Translations under genes and position numbers: made by a program | The notes under the pieces: generated by a model | Seen by the model: the letters and a program-made list of their open reading frames with translations, nothing else | Told to the model about the DNA's origin: nothing | Database searches by the model: none | Assembly (NCBI GenBank): GCA_032718475.1 | Contig: JAUCBJ010003082.1 | Coordinates: 1-64,000 of the forward strand | Source: Nemertoderma westbladi | Lineage: Eukaryota > Xenacoelomorpha > Nemertodermatida > Nemertodermatidae | Direction: 5' to 3' | DNA: 64,000 nucleotides | Shown: piece after piece, positions 35,890-45,588 of the stretch | Numbering within the stretch: the stretch's first letter is position 1 | Layout: each line of letters begins with the position of its first letter

Positions 35890-38068
35890 AGTTGAATGCC
35901 TACTGTTATATTATAGCCTAAGCAAGTCTAGTAATTCAGTATTAACTGCTAGCCTAGTAATTAATTACCGATACTGCTACTCAGTGTAGCGTGATATATA
36001 TATAATATTAGAATACCGGTATGCTTATAGTATATATAAGTATTATTAGTAACTAGAATTAATTACAGAATACCGGTATGATTTCAGCCTAAGTTTATAT
36101 ATATAATAGGCCTATCTTGAATACCGGTATATAGCTTACACTTATGATGTGTATATATAAGTATAATTACAGACTAGAATTAATTACAGAATACCGGTAT
36201 AATTTCAACCTATATTTATAAATATAATAGGCCTATCGTAAATACCGGTATACCAATTATTTTAGAATAATTGAATTTCTGAATTTTAAGGGTTACTTGG
36301 TTACTTTAACTTACTTTATTGCCGTTATTTAAGCAGTAGTCCAACTGATATTGAGACCTAATTGTTATATGGCAGGCCTACTATTTATAAATCGTTTGAG
36401 TTGATTTATAATATATATATACCCGTTTAATGGGTTTTGTCAATGTTTGAAATAAATGTTATTATTTCTGGGGGGAGTCACTACACAGAAGCTGTGCGCT
36501 CTCAGTGGAGTGCTACTTGTTAGACACTAAAACAAATAATTCTAATTTACCTAAGTTACTTAATACTACAAATTACGTACAATTCGGGTTGAGATTACAA
36601 TCTCTAAATAAACACAAAAAATTTTATTACAAATACACAAATACGAATTTTTAGGGTAATTTTACAAGAAGTCTACTAACCAGCCTAACAATGGGTTAGA
36701 ATATCTGGTTATTACAACGGACAGGTTACTACGGTATTTGAAAATAATAAGTAGTAGTAAATATACTGTGTTGTCCAGATAGGAAAATACCACCGCCTGA
36801 CGACCTATAACCGTATCGCTATAGGTACTACGTTATGTATCACGGAGTGTCCCTACCTAGAAGTTAATTACCGCGGTCTACCAGAACCAACGTGCCTATT
36901 AACCACTTTACAACACAAATACACTGCCTACACACTAATTGCTTTCGGAAAGCACTGTACACTAAACCCTAAATTAGGTACAAGTACTTGTATAACAAAT
37001 AATTAGTAGTTAAAAATACTTGAACAGCTAAAAGAACCACGGTATCTGCCGGAGTGACCAAAGCATAAAATCTCCAGTCTTTACCTACGCCGAGCAGCCC
37101 TGATGTAGTACCGGGGTTAGTTTAACTATAACGGTATGTATAACAAACACAATTACTGTAGGAATAAACTTGGGGATATGAATATTGCGAATAATCGCAT
37201 AAACTCTGAATAATAAATATTACGCTACGCGTACAAACTACTCAAACAAAATGCAGACCAAATACTGACAGACTACTATCAAGCCTAAACAAACTACGGT
37301 ATATGCAGACTCCGAAATGATTAGTTAGTATGCGTTCTAACCCAGTAGTACGACTTATTCTTTCACAGGGGGTTTACCTCACAGCACTTGAAGCCCCTAC
37401 TTTCCTAACTTAGCACTTTATCGGACAGATGCTCTACACACACCGAAATTTCCTCAAACCCAACAACAGCCAGACAACTATCCAGCCTACAAATTATCTA
37501 AATAAAATTATACGCTACCCGTACAGACTACACAAACAAAGTACAGACCAAACGATGGCAGACTACTATCAGGCCTAAATAAACCACAGGACATGCAGAC
37601 TCCGAAATGGTTAAGTAGTATGCGTTCTAACCCAGTAGTACGACTTATTCTTTAGATGGGGGTTTACCTTACAGCTATGGCTGCCCCTACTTCCTAACCG
37701 TTCTTTATCGGACATACACTCTACATGCACTGCAATCCGTTCAGACCTAATCAACAGTTAGCCAACAGTCAAGCCTACAAATTATCTGTACAATCTGAGC
37801 AGGCTTACACGCCTTCTGCTCAATACTGGCCTACAAATAAATAAAACTGACAGAAATAGGCCTAAGTAAAATCCCAATAAAAACCAGGCGTCCCCGATTA
37901 ATTATTAAGACCTACCGGCATATAATAATCAAATCGAATAATACTGCTGTACCTGTACTGTTGTAGGTACCGGTCCGGATGATCAGGCAGTCAGGCCTAC
38001 TGGTTACCGGTCGACCGGTACTTTCGACTAGATTGCTTACACCGCAATCCAGAAGCTATATCTGTTAT
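35890..38068. other. 5' untranslated/internal region of the insertion, with two tandem duplications
   Basis: No gene is seen. About 36005-36250 holds two diverged copies of a roughly 120-bp unit with AATTAATTACAGAATACCGG and ATAATAGGCCTATC. About 37215-37790 holds two diverged copies of a roughly 290-bp unit sharing ATGCGTTCTAACCCAGTAGT, ACGACTTATTCTTT and GGGGGTTTACCT. Runs of ATACCGGTAT palindromes are concentrated here. No second copy of any sequence next to the pol stop was found, so no alternative LTR pair was identified. Confidence 0.6.
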
Positions 38069-38264
38069 TGTTTGCGCTTTTAAGACCTTTGACAGTTTAA
38101 CCTGCCAAATTAGGATGTCTTTTGGATGATATATATTCTTTAGCTTATGACGAGTATTTGATACACTACATTAGCCGAAGCCAGTCTATGCGCAATCATT
38201 CACCCGCTGGATATACCCGGGAGACTGAGTTCGGAGCTTAATGATTGATGGTGTAAGCCTACCG
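38069..38264. repeat. Right 196-bp terminal direct repeat
   Basis: Matches 23690-23885 at every base compared. It would be the 5' LTR of the minus-strand BEL element under the LTR interpretation. The interior edge (minus strand) reads ATAACAGATATAGCTTCTGG, which does not begin with the expected TGG of a primer-binding site. Confidence 0.9.
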
Positions 38265-38325
38265 AGTGGCGTTTGGGTAAGGTAGAATGCCGTTTGAGTG
38301 GCGTTTGGGTATGTTAGCATGTGTG
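38265..38325. repeat. Continuation of the GGCGTTTGGGT minisatellite
   Basis: Two units (GAGTGGCGTTTGGGTAAGG, GAGTGGCGTTTGGGTATG) resume directly after the right direct repeat. This shows that the 14.6-kb segment interrupts one array. Confidence 0.85.
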
Positions 38326-39926
38326 GTAGTGGAAAATATTGAAGTAATTAAATGACAGACTGAATTTAATTTGACTTAAATGCAATGGGCCATTATTTGT
38401 ATTTTTAACCCTGTTGAAAATTATTAATTCAGACTATTTTAATTGCAAAATTATATTATATTAAGAAATTTACTGTTTAAATTTACTTGCACATGCCTTA
38501 AACCACCAAGCCACTGAACTTACCAATGGAGATATTTCCAGTGACCATACCATGGACCAATCGCAGGAGACATCTACCTTCTCACCTGTGACACCTTCAC
38601 AAGTGCAATGTGGGCAGTGCTGAAAGGCTATGCAACCAATACAGAACCAAACTACTATGTTTGTATGTTGGATGGGCTAAATTTCTAGCATCAATAAGCT
38701 AAACTTGGAACCACCATTATACTATCAGCTGGCTATGATGCCACTACTGCTCAAATTTTGGGGCCCCTTGGAAGGTGGAGCCAGGGGCCGTCCCCCCCCT
38801 CTGCACGCCACTGCACGTTTCGGAAACAAGCTACAGTTCGTCGCAGCCCCAAATGAAAAAAAATTAACAAAACGAAACATTAAAAAAAATTATTATACTT
38901 TGAAAAAAATTTCCCGATTTTTTCCCGAATTCCCAAAGAATAGGATATCTCCGGGTAGTAACTAAAGAGAGAGGTGAGGTTTCCCAGAGAGGTCTATTTT
39001 CGAGCAAAAGTCGGTACCCACTGGTACGCCATCGCCATCCTGTCCCAACTTCGCAGCGGTTTTGTGTCGATGGTCCAAAAGTGGCCATGCAGTAGTGCTT
39101 TTTTTCTGACCTTCGTCCTGGAACCCCACACAGCCAGGTACTATACACCGGCTTTCATTGCAGTAAAGAAAAGTGTAGGCGCCGTATATCCGCGGTATAA
39201 TCAGTTTTCATTTCAGATCTAGCTCCTCTACTAATTTATTATGCCCTATATTAATTAAATAAAACACGGCAAAGATAGGTGGAATATTCTGATATTCAAT
39301 TAAAGGGATATTGTGTTAGAGAAATTGTGATAGGCAAAACAGAAGTAGGCCTAAGCAGCTAGGCTTGTACAGTCTGCAGTCTGACAGTTGTTGCTGAATT
39401 GCATCGGATCGGACCGCATCTGACATATAATTCTACCTGAAAGGATATTAATTATTTTCTAGTATAAGATTTAAATAATTATACTTAAAAGTTATACAGC
39501 TGTAATCCCCATACACCATTCCATTATAGTTTTTAATTAGTTCAAGAGATTTGCTTTAAGAAATGTGTTTTTAATGGATCTAAACGTAATTAAGTTAAAA
39601 TGCATTCCATCACTCTATACTTCCAGCCTCATCATTCCTTGGCATTCTTGATATTGCCTAGATGGGAAACATTACAATCATCCTCCCACTGCTGCACTGA
39701 GCTTGCTCTATCTTACACAATCTGACAATGATTGGCTGAATTTAATCAGTTAATGGTGATTCTTATTTCGCTACTACAGTACTAGGCCTATCTATGTACG
39801 GATGTATTACTGTCTGACTTTATTACTGTATTAAATGCCTGTATGCTGGTATGTGGGGCGAGCCACGAAGTTGGCGGAGCCTTAGCGAATTGACACTGTT
39901 AGGGGGTGGGTCAATTTATGCAAATA
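38326..39926. other. Mixed repeat debris, no gene seen
   Basis: No supported gene. At about 38780-38815 the minus strand reads CAGTGGCGTGCAGAGGGGGG, a form common at the ends of DNA transposons, but no partner end was found. Frames at 38705-38965, 38864-39148 and 38974-39222 overlap each other on both strands without recognisable domains. Confidence 0.45.
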
Positions 39927-39993
39927 GTTGTCGTCGTCGTCGTCGTCGTCGTTGTCGTCGTCGTCGTTGTCGTCGTCGTCGTTGTCGTCGTCG
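39927..39993. repeat. GTC trinucleotide microsatellite
   Basis: About 22 GTC/GTT triplets in a row. The arginine-rich frame across it (39851-40045) is a product of the triplet repeat. Confidence 0.95.
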
Positions 39994-40099
39994 TTACGAT
40001 TTTGACATGCTAATAACTTTGTCGGATTTAAAGCTGCCAAGTTGAAAATTTGTAGGTATCAATATGAGCAAAAGTTGAGATTTTTGAGAGACTTTCAGA

Positions 40100-41330
40100 C
40101 ACCATCAGTGCAATGGTCTCCCGCTAGAGGGCCACATGTCTAAACATTAAATGGCCACCCATTTCTTTGCTTTTAATCCGTTTAAGCTGAAACTTGGGAA
40201 GTATGTACTAGACCATTAGCTGTAAATTTCAAAGGAGGCTAATCTGTCTGCAGTTCTCCAGTCTGCCGCTAGAGGGCGAAATGTCCCGAATGTGAAATTA
40301 TTCTTCCATTTAGTTGTTTATGATCTGATTACGCTGAAACTTGTCATATATGTACTAGATGACATCCTGAGTCTTTGTGTGGATTGTAATCGGTCCGAAG
40401 TTTTCCAGTCTCCCGCTAGAGGGCCACATGTCTAAACATTAAATGGCCACCCATTTCTTTGCTTTTAATCCGTTTAAGCTGAAACTTGGGAAGTATGTAC
40501 TAGACCATTAGCTGTAAATTTCAAAGGAGGCTAATCTGTCTGCAGTTCTCCAGTCTGCCGCTAGAGGGCGAAATGTCCCGAATGTGAAATTATTCTTCCA
40601 TTTAGTTGTTTATGATCTGATTACGCTGAAACTTGTCATATATGTACTAGAAGACATCCTGAGTCTTTGTGTGGATTGTAATCGGTCCGAAGTTTTCCAG
40701 TCTCCCGCTAGAGGGCCACATGTCTAAACATTAAATGGCCACCCATTTCTTTGCTTTTAATCCGTTTAAGCTGAAACTTGGGAAGTATGTACTAGACCAT
40801 TAGCTGTAAATTTCAAAGGAGGCTAATCTGTCTGCAGTTCTCCAGTCTGCCGCTAGAGGGCGAAATGTCCCGAATGTGAAATTATTCTTCCATTTAGTTG
40901 TTTATGATCTGATTACGCTGAAACTTGTCATATATGTACTAGAAGACATCCTAAGTCTTTGTGTGGACAGTAATCGGTCCGGAGTTTTCGAGTCTGCCGC
41001 TAGAGGGCGAAATGTAGGAAAGTGATAACCTTTGCGAATTCCTTGATCTTAATCTATTTAAGCTGAATTTTGGAATATACAGTACCGGTATGTACTAGAC
41101 CACATGCCTCGTCTTTGTGAGGAAGGTGATCGATCCGTAGTTCTTTAATATGCCGCTAGAGGGCTAAATGTATGAAAGTGAAAACCTTCCAACATTTCGT
41201 TATTTATGATCCGTCAATCGGAAACTTGGTAGATATGTAATAGACCATAGGATGTGGCTTTGTAGGGAAACTAATCCTTCCTTCTTCAGTTACCCAGTCT
41301 CCCGCTAGAGGGTTAACGTTTTCCGGGAAA
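40100..41330. repeat. Tandem dimeric 292-bp repeat carrying nine CTCF-like motifs
   Basis: CCGCTAGAGGGC occurs at 40121, 40266, 40413, 40558, 40705, 40850, 40997 and 41153, with a GGGT-ended variant at 41302. Spacings are 145, 147, 145, 147, 145, 147, 156 and 149 bp. Alternate units differ (motif followed by CACATG or by GAAATG), so the real unit is a 292-bp dimer; the first three dimers are nearly identical and the later units are diverged. Each unit also carries a conserved AAGCTGAAACTTGG or ACGCTGAAACTTGTC word. The motif resembles the core of the CTCF binding site as known in bilaterians. The array ends about 275 bp upstream of the NGDN start codon. Confidence 0.9.
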
Positions 41331-41539
41331 ATCTTCTCCTATGTTTTTATAATCCTTTCGAGTTGATACTTAGCATTAACTCATTTCACGTGCTGCGCGA
41401 AGGCCCCACTTCGTGTACAGATGTATGGTGTTATGTTGAGAGAGTTCGGACACTAGGCGCTAGGCCTACTCAGAACAGAAGTAAACCAGAATGATATTTG
41501 GATACTCACACTCAGTGTGCTAGGTCTACTGCATATTGT

Positions 41540-41586
41540 TTCTTTCTTAACCCCTTGCTGAAACTGTAACACTGACACTGACACAG
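41540..41586 (+). promoter_or_regulatory. 3' splice-acceptor-like site 20 nt before the NGDN ATG
   Basis: A pyrimidine-rich TTTCTTTCTTAACCCC tract, CTGAC branch-like words and then ACACTGACACAG, whose AG (41585-41586) lies exactly 20 nt before the ATG at 41607. It resembles a 5' UTR intron or trans-splice acceptor; unproven. Confidence 0.25.
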
Positions 41587-41606
41587 GAATATCTGAATAC
41601 TGGAAT

Positions 41607-42542
41607 ATGGGTGAAGATATTTCAACAGCTGAACGAGAAGTTATAGAAACCGATATATTATCGAACCACTACAGTATGAAGGATCTCGAAGCAGACACAA
41701 ACGAGGCGATAAACATTGTTCGTGGCTCAATCGAAAAGGCTGAGAACGCGGTTCGTATAGTCGAGTCGATTTCCCAATGCATCGACGATGCCCCAACAGG
41801 CGAAAGTATCGAGTTACTGGATCTAAAAAACTACCTCCTGTTAGACTATTCGTATCAACTGACTTCCTTGATGCTGGAAAAACTTCGGGGAAACTCTATA
41901 GAAGGCCACGAATCCGTTGTAAACCTCGCTGAGAATCGCGTTGTTCTGGAGAAAATAAAACCGATGGAAAAGAAACTGAAATATCTCGTCGATAAATTAG
42001 TAAAGACGGCGGAGTTGGGAGTTTCTGAGGATAACGATCCGTTACAGTACAGAGCAAACCCAGAGGCGCTCAGACCCAAACTGGCCGGAGATCGACGGAG
42101 TGGGGTCTACGTTCCTCCCAAACTCGCGCCGATGCATTACGACGAGGAGGAACGAGTGGAGGACTCCCGTAGACGAACGGAGGAACGTAAACGTAAACGG
42201 GCGTTGTCTTCCAATCTGATCGCGGAGATGCGCTCGCAGTTTAGCGAGGCCCCCGAGGAGGTGTACGATCGGATCGGGGGCGGTAGACGCGGCGAGTCGG
42301 AACGGCAGCGCTACGAGGAGGAGTTCCTCACGCGGCTCCCTGAGACCAAACAGTCGCGACGATCGGATCGGCTGGTCGGGACGTCCGCGTGGGACGCTGT
42401 GACACGGTTCGACGATATCAGCGCGCTGACGGGCGGCCCAGCACGGGAGCCAGATTCGGAGGAGCCACGGCGGAGGAGTCACGCAGTCGGGAGACTCAAA
42501 CGGAAATACGGACTGAAGAGAAGCGGGAAGAAACGGAAGTGA
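41607..42542 (+). CDS. NGDN: Neuroguidin, Sas10/Utp3/C1D-family protein, intronless
   Basis: 311 codons in one frame, close to the vertebrate protein (about 315). The N-terminal Sas10/C1D domain (about 15-135) has the family words LDLKNYLLLDY (71-81) and KIKPMEKKLKYLVDKLVKTA (116-135). Next come DPLQYRANPEAL (144-155), the diagnostic YVPPKLAPMHYDE (168-180) and LSSNLIAEMRSQF (about 205-217). The C-terminus is strongly basic (GRLKRKYGLKRSGKKRK) and suits nucleolar localisation. In other eukaryotes the family (Lcp5 in yeast) works in the small-subunit processome on pre-18S rRNA; in vertebrates neuroguidin also binds eIF4E to repress CPEB-bound mRNAs. The start is the first Met, with an acidic N-terminus as in homologues. 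The second half (from about 42080) is much more GC-rich than the first. The nearest polyadenylation-like hexamers are TATAAA at 42614 and AATAAA at 43427. Confidence 0.95.
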   Translation: MGEDISTAEREVIETDILSNHYSMKDLEADTNEAINIVRGSIEKAENAVRIVESISQCIDDAPTGESIELLDLKNYLLLDYSYQLTSLMLEKLRGNSIEGHESVVNLAENRVVLEKIKPMEKKLKYLVDKLVKTAELGVSEDNDPLQYRANPEALRPKLAGDRRSGVYVPPKLAPMHYDEEERVEDSRRRTEERKRKRALSSNLIAEMRSQFSEAPEEVYDRIGGGRRGESERQRYEEEFLTRLPETKQSRRSDRLVGTSAWDAVTRFDDISALTGGPAREPDSEEPRRRSHAVGRLKRKYGLKRSGKKRK

Positions 42543-43534
42543 CGTCATTTATAGCTACTATTCTCTCTAGTTAGTTTGGTAAACTTGTTTCTGTTAGTTT
42601 AATTTGATCTGCTTATAAATTTAACTCATTTATAATCTTACAGATTCGCAGACCGAAAGTTTATAAATATAAATTCATGCAATTTATATCATTTATATTT
42701 CAGTTTTTATGTAGGCCTAATCGCTACTGGCCTAGTTCTTTTATTTCGAGAAGGTTTACTGTACCGGTTACTACAGTGCTGTTGTTGGACGTACCAGGTC
42801 GACAGACACTCATGTGTGTAAACTTCAACAGACAGCAGACAATCACATCCGACAACTACAACTGCAGGCTGTGACCTTGGCTCTCGTTTATTGTTTTGGT
42901 TAGAATAGCTTGCCAATGTAACCTGCTCTTCTCTCTTAGCGTTTATAACTTTGTTGGATGTTGGCGTAGCGGTTACACCCGTCGACGACTTTGGGGTAAT
43001 TATACATATTACTACACATTATTTAATTCTAAACGACACGTATGCGGAGTGGATTTCCTCTCAGTAAAACTAGGGCAATGAAGATACAAATCTGGTAATA
43101 TAAAATTAATTGGAGATTAGGAATGATTTTAAGACATAAAGGAAAGGATTACACGACTGACTCAATGTAAGTAAATATTAGTGAATAGATATCAGTTACT
43201 ACATTCCTGCATTAGTTCTACTCTAATAGCGGGCCGCCGGTGGTGTGAGAGAGGATGTATTTATTGTGTATTATTTGTAATATGTATGAGGCAAAATTAC
43301 AATTTACATTCCGGTATGTTTTATTGATCCCCCCCCCCCCCCCCGCCCCACTCCCTCATACAACCTTGTGGGAAATACATTTGTGTCGGAATATTGCTAA
43401 TATATTTAACTTAATGACAACCTAGAAATAAAATCCTAACAAATATTTTTGTCATATGTATTTCCACACCGATCAGCTATTGCAAGCAGGTCTGTGAACC
43501 ATTAATACACATAATAGTAAATAAAATATAATGA
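42543..43534. other. 3' flank of NGDN, no second gene seen
   Basis: AT-rich sequence with short frames on both strands that have no recognisable features. A run of 17 C at about 43329-43345 is followed by GCCCCACTCCC. TATAAA at 42614-42619 or AATAAA at 43427-43432 could end the NGDN transcript. Confidence 0.5.
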
Positions 43535-43572
43535 AAACAGTATTACATTACATACTTAAACACAGTATTACA

Positions 43573-44776
43573 TTACATACTAGGGATGCGACAGAGCTCC
43601 GGCTCCGGAAATCCGGAGCTCCGGGCCAATTTTCTAGTTTCGGCTCTGGTTCCGGCTCCGGGCAAATTAACCCGGAGCCATTCCGGAGCTTATGTTGGTG
43701 AAATTTGAATTAAAATAATAAGTTTTTCTGATGTATGAATAATGTAAATATCATAGTAATTAACATAATAACTCATTAAGAAATTTACAGCTTGTTTTTT
43801 TAAGTTTCCTAATAAACCCCCACCCCCCTTGTGAAATTATTTAAATGTTTAAACAAAAACATTGGAATGATTGAGTTAATTCAATTAATTAATATTCTTC
43901 CCTAATTAAAAATATTAAATACTGTACATGTACTCTCGTTTCGTTCGTCAGTCTATAGAACCCCAATTCCACTGACCCCCACCCACAACAGGTTGGTACT
44001 GTTCATGTCGTTTTTTTTTCAGTCGAGAAGGGTGCAGGATATATAGTGACGGACCGGTATTATTCTAACCAAAACAATAAACGAGACTCGATAGCACATG
44101 TTACAGATTAATTGTATACTAGTAATCATAGCTGTTGTAACTAAGGATCTATTGTCGCAGGACATTATGTCACGGGACCTAACGATTATAGGACCTATGA
44201 CGTATTACCTGACATAAATTATAGACATAATTAGCGATGGTCATAATAATGTCCTGCGTTGTTTTGATGTCGGTAGAGTATCCCCCCCCCCCCCCCCCCC
44301 CCCAATATAGTTTTTTGGCTTCGTCACGATACCCATTGGTTGATGTACCATTTTACAGCAGGGAGTCTTTGGACGCAATAGAAATTCATCCCTTCCCTCT
44401 CCGGGGGAAAATCGACGCATATAACTGCTGATTACTACAAGAAAAACTGTAACCTGTTATATTGAATATAGTTAGTTTATTGTTTTGATTATAATAGTAT
44501 GCGACTGTAAATTGCTCATTTCCCTTAATTGATATAATTTAACATTGAGGCGAGATATTAATTCGCCGCGTAAGAAATTGCATCAAATCCCCCCCCCCCC
44601 CATGTCTCATGGACACATATCTGTTTATGTCTACTATAATAATACACTGGAATTATCAATCACCAAACCTCCGGCTCCGGCTCCGTCTCCGGCCGGAGCT
44701 CATATTGTAATCCGGAGGAACCTCCGGGCTCCGGCTCCGGATGAAATTTTAGCTCTGTCGCATCCCTATTACATAC
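43573..44776. mobile_element. Non-autonomous hAT-type element inserted in the 19-bp array
   Basis: The element is 43581-44768 (1188 bp). It has terminal inverted repeats TAGGGATGCGACAGAGCT and AGCTCTGTCGCATCCCTA, and an 8-bp target duplication TTACATAC (43573-43580 and 44769-44776) taken from the minisatellite. Subterminal blocks are rich in CTCCGG/CCGGAG. Inside are poly-C runs at about 44281-44303 and 44590-44602. There is no transposase frame. It differs in sequence from the element at 21200 but has the same architecture. Confidence 0.93.
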
Positions 44777-45223
44777 ACAGTATTACATTACATACTTACA
44801 CACAGTATTACATTACATACACAGTATTACATTACATACACAGTATTACATTACATACACAGTATTACATTACATACTTACACACAGTATTACATTACAT
44901 ACACAGTATTACATTACATACTTACACACAGTATTACATTACATACACAGTATTACATTACATACACAGTATTACATTACATACACAGTATTACATTACA
45001 TACACAGTATTACATTACATACTTACACACAGTATTACATTACATACACAGTATTACATTACATACTTACACACAGTATTACATTACATACACAGTATTA
45101 CATTACATACACAGTATTACATTACATACACAGTATTACATTACATACACAGTATTACATTACATACACAGTATTACATTACATACACAGTATTACATTA
45201 CATACACAGTATTACATTACATA

Positions 45224-45588
45224 CCCGGAGTGCATCTCGTGGGTGCGGCGACGAATTAGCTTCGCTCTCCTCAGGTCATCCCTAATGTGTCTGCGGGGGT
45301 TCCGGTCTGCCGCCAAGAGACCGGTACGAGCAGCAAATGTCGCTGACACCTCCATCGTGTTAGCGAACGCCGACTCAGAGCCAGGCGCAGGCATGTTTAT
45401 ATAGGTTACAGGCTGTTTGGTGGTGGTGCAGTTTACCTGTTTGTTGTTGTTTAAGTTTTTAAATTTCCCGCGTTTCTGTAATTACTGTTTTTAATTGTTT
45501 GTTATAGTGCCTATAATTGTGTTTGTATTTCTGAAGGTTTTTATTATTTTGTGAATAAATGAGGCTTGTAAAGTAAAAAAAAAAAAAA
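45224..45588 (+). mobile_element. 5'-truncated retroposed fragment with poly(A) tail
   Basis: A 365-bp unique insertion in the 19-bp array, ending in AATAAA (45554-45559) and 14 A (45575-45588). The array resumes immediately on both sides, so any target duplication is hidden by the repeat. A short plus-strand frame from the left end reads RRRISFALLRSSLMCLRGFR and stops at about 45402, resembling the C-terminus of a transposon-encoded protein followed by a 3' UTR. A truncated LINE or a truncated processed cDNA would both fit. Confidence 0.7.

Larger units (their letters stand above)
23690..38264 (-). mobile_element. 14.6-kb insertion bounded by 196-bp direct repeats, carrying a BEL/Pao gag-pol
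   Basis: The 196 bp at 23690-23885 and at 38069-38264 match at every base I compared. The outer flank on both sides is the same GGCGTTTGGGT minisatellite, so the 14,575-bp segment looks like one insertion with terminal direct repeats. The BEL/Pao gag-pol lies inside on the minus strand, so the simplest reading is an LTR retrotransposon with short LTRs. Against this, the repeats begin TGTTTGCGC but end CCTACCG rather than CA, no convincing primer-binding site or polypurine tract abuts them, and the untranslated stretches are unusually long (about 1.9-2.2 kb 5' and 3.9 kb 3'). The BEL element may therefore be nested inside another element. A target duplication cannot be resolved inside the repetitive target. 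Confidence 0.6.

Noticed and set aside
36470-36540. LTR boundary with polypurine tract TGGGGGGAG
   Set aside because: It is in the wrong orientation for the minus-strand element, and no second copy of the adjoining sequence was found near the 3' side of pol.
38780-38815. End of a DNA transposon (CAGTGGCGTGCAG on the minus strand)
   Set aside because: The word is typical of some transposon ends, but no matching inverted end or target duplication was found nearby.
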